Position numbers and translations under genes: made by a program. A stretch of DNA of 7,681 nt from Candidatus Firestoneibacteriota bacterium (lineage in GTDB: Bacteria > JACRDZ01). Of the stretch, positions 6,059-7,681 are shown one piece after another (the first letter of the stretch is position 1; every line of letters starts with the position of its first letter). The notes beneath the pieces are model-generated. The model was not told the origin of the DNA. It saw only the letters and a list, made by a program, of their open reading frames with translations, and made no database searches. Where the stretch lies: the NCBI GenBank assembly GCA_016212735.1, contig JACRDZ010000050.1, positions 1 to 7,681 on the forward strand, written 5' to 3'.

Positions 6059-7681
6059 ATAAATTAATAAAAGTTGATTCCAAAAGATTTCGTACACTTT
6101 TTAATTATCGAATAAATAACCCTGAAGCATGTATAAATGAATTAAAAAGATACCAGAAACAGGGTGTTCCATTCGTAATTGAAGGTATTGAAAATAGAGC
6201 CATGCAGAATTTTCTTAATAAGCACTGGAAGGAAGAATATGGAGAACTCTGGATTCAGGGCTGGGGACTTCACCCTTCAGAACCATGGATGAAATGGCTG
6301 ACTCCTCTTGATTCGGATTTAGAAACACCTAAGAGTTTTATTATAACAAATGCTCCTGAAGGACCAACACTTCAACTTCATCTGGTAAAGGAAGTTCAGA
6401 AAATTTTAAATCAATTCAATATACAATTCAAATATTTGCACCAGAAAAACAAAGTGATAATTTTAAAAATTAAATTCCCTGATGGTTTAGAAAAACGTCT
6501 TGGCATAATTGAAGAATTTTATGGAATAAATACATTTGATGAGGAATTATATAATCAATTACAATTATGGGACATTGTTGTTTCAGAGAAAAAAGCAGGA
6601 TTAAAACTAAATTTTTGCAATATTAATGATTTAAGTAATAAAATAAAAACTCTTGTTAAATTACCTGAGTGTTTGAAAAACATACAAAATGACAAATATA
6701 ATGAATTATATGATTGTCATAATCGCGTTTTTTATGGTTCTCAACAAAATTGGGAAAGTAATGCGCAAGATTCTAAAATTGATGATATAAAAAAAATAGA
6801 GAAAGATGGGATACAGGCTTTATTTCAGTGGTTAGAGAATGATAAAGAGCCATATTGTGCGATTCTGGGTGATTATGGTATAGGGAAAACTTTTTTATGC
6901 AGGATGTTTGCCCATAAACTATCTGAAACAAGAAAACAAAAACCCGAACTGCCATTTCCATTTTATATAGATATGCGGCATATTAATACATTTATTGATA
7001 ACAGGATACCGACTGTTTCCGAAATGATCGGGATAGTGCTAAAAATGAATGGAATTAATGATATAGAACCCGCGTCCATTGTTGAGTTGATTGGACGCGG
7101 TGATATTGTAATTATTTTTGACGGACTTGATGAGAAAACTGTTCATTTAACTACTGCACAGGCAAACATACTAATTGAACAAATACAACTCATTTTACCG
7201 GATAAAGAAGTAATTAAGACGCAGGGAGATAAAAATGATAATTTAAACGCGCAAAATACTTATAAGGGGAAACTTTTAATTGCATGCAGAACACATTATT
7301 TCCGCGATCTTCGTCAGGAAGAAAATATGCTTACAGGCGGAAGACGTACAGGCGGACGAGCTCTTGATTTTTTGATTTATTATTTAAAACCATTCAATGA
7401 AAATCAGATTAAATTATATCTTGAGAAGGTGTTTGAAGATAAAAGAAAAGATGAAGCATGGGAATTAATTAAACGCATTCATAATCTTCTTGACCTTGCT
7501 GAAAGACCATATTTATTATCACTTATTACTGAACATCTTGTTGACCTAAAAGAAAAAGCAGATAAAGGACAGATGATTAATGCATCTACTCTTTATGAAG
7601 AAATAATATATAAATGGCTGGGCAGGGATCAAGGAAAACATACGGTTCATGAAAGGCATAAACCTATGTTTATGGAAGAAC
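6028..7681 (+). CDS. NACHT-domain STAND NTPase, incomplete at 3' end, start uncertain
   Basis: This is a signal-transducing P-loop NTPase. Relatives act as ligand-triggered switches in antiphage defence, where nucleotide-driven oligomerisation activates an N-terminal effector. The frame is open from 6010 (after a TAA at 6007) to the right edge without a stop. Counting from TTG 6028, Walker A is GDYGIGKTF (about 281-289), Walker B is IVIIFDGLDE (about 360-369), a sensor-1-like LLIACRTHYFRD follows at about 416-427, and RPYLLSLI lies at about 493-500. These are NACHT marks. About 250 residues precede the NTPase. The part from about 25 to 110 (with GVPFVIEGI and LWIQGWGLHP) I do not recognise. 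A stretch at about 112-185 (APEGPTLQLHLVKEVQKIL, KVIILKIKFPDG) resembles small alpha/beta modules placed before NTPase domains in conflict proteins. The sensor repeats at the C-terminus are outside the window. The first ATG, at 6202, would cut into coding-like sequence. TTG 6028 would overlap the ATPase gene by 31 bp, with AAGGA at 6012-6016 as a distant ribosome binding site. Confidence 0.82.
   Translation, partial: MHLRFQIFRINKLIKVDSKRFRTLFNYRINNPEACINELKRYQKQGVPFVIEGIENRAMQNFLNKHWKEEYGELWIQGWGLHPSEPWMKWLTPLDSDLETPKSFIITNAPEGPTLQLHLVKEVQKILNQFNIQFKYLHQKNKVIILKIKFPDGLEKRLGIIEEFYGINTFDEELYNQLQLWDIVVSEKKAGLKLNFCNINDLSNKIKTLVKLPECLKNIQNDKYNELYDCHNRVFYGSQQNWESNAQDSKIDDIKKIEKDGIQALFQWLENDKEPYCAILGDYGIGKTFLCRMFAHKLSETRKQKPELPFPFYIDMRHINTFIDNRIPTVSEMIGIVLKMNGINDIEPASIVELIGRGDIVIIFDGLDEKTVHLTTAQANILIEQIQLILPDKEVIKTQGDKNDNLNAQNTYKGKLLIACRTHYFRDLRQEENMLTGGRRTGGRALDFLIYYLKPFNENQIKLYLEKVFEDKRKDEAWELIKRIHNLLDLAERPYLLSLITEHLVDLKEKADKGQMINASTLYEEIIYKWLGRDQGKHTVHERHKPMFMEE

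Noticed and set aside
6120..6230. Resemblance of the NACHT N-terminus (GVPFVIEGI followed by KHWKEEYGE) to the start of JmjC/cupin hydroxylases
   Set aside because: The expected iron-binding HxD and distal histidine pattern is not seen downstream, so the likeness is limited to a short stretch and is probably chance.
6773..6961. Minus-strand reading frame of 62 codons
   Set aside because: It is antisense to the Walker A region of the NACHT frame, which is clearly the coding strand.
1..7681. CRISPR array, tRNA, rRNA or insertion-sequence ends
   Set aside because: I saw no regularly spaced repeats, no cloverleaf or rRNA-like sequence, no transposase frame and no terminal inverted repeats with target duplications.

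Overview
The window comes from an AT-rich bacterial chromosome. A predicted outer-membrane beta-barrel of the Wzi type points to a diderm (Gram-negative) cell. The archaeal/fungal-type aspartate-semialdehyde dehydrogenase and the AAA_14/DUF4143 ATPase would fit a spirochaete or another anaerobic diderm lineage. That placement is a guess, because no rRNA or other marker gene is present. All supported genes are on the + strand.

Left part (1-4735): four tightly packed genes. The 3' part of an aspartate-semialdehyde dehydrogenase gene (asd, lysine/threonine/methionine pathway) is followed after about 30 bp by three envelope-polysaccharide genes: a Wzi-like outer-membrane protein with an SLH-like N-terminal module, a NodB-type polysaccharide deacetylase and a GT4 glycosyltransferase. 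The gaps are 32 bp, 11 bp and a 17-bp overlap, so the genes are probably co-transcribed. The last three look like a small module that builds, trims and anchors or exports a surface polysaccharide.

Middle (4736-4831): a short intergenic region with a strong sigma70-type promoter. A perfect 9-bp inverted repeat (ATTTTACTA-ACA-TAGTAAAAT) fills the spacer and covers the -10 box. The predicted transcription start falls at or next to the ATG of the next gene, which has no Shine-Dalgarno sequence, so its mRNA may be leaderless.

Right part (4832-7681): two P-loop NTPase genes back to back. The first is a complete AAA_14/DUF4143 ATPase with a PD-(D/E)xK-like C-terminal part. The second runs off the right edge: an open frame of more than 550 codons with a clear NACHT domain (Walker A GDYGIGKT, Walker B IIFDGLDE, sensor-like CRTHYF) behind about 250 residues of N-terminal sequence that I cannot assign to a named effector. 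NACHT proteins of the STAND class act in bacterial antiphage defence and other conflict systems, so this is the most interesting part of the window. Its start is puzzling. The frame has no ATG or GTG until codon 6202, although coding-like sequence begins about 130-170 bp earlier, directly at the end of the ATPase gene. A TTG start overlapping the ATPase gene, a rare start codon, a frameshift fusion or a damaged 5' end all remain possible.
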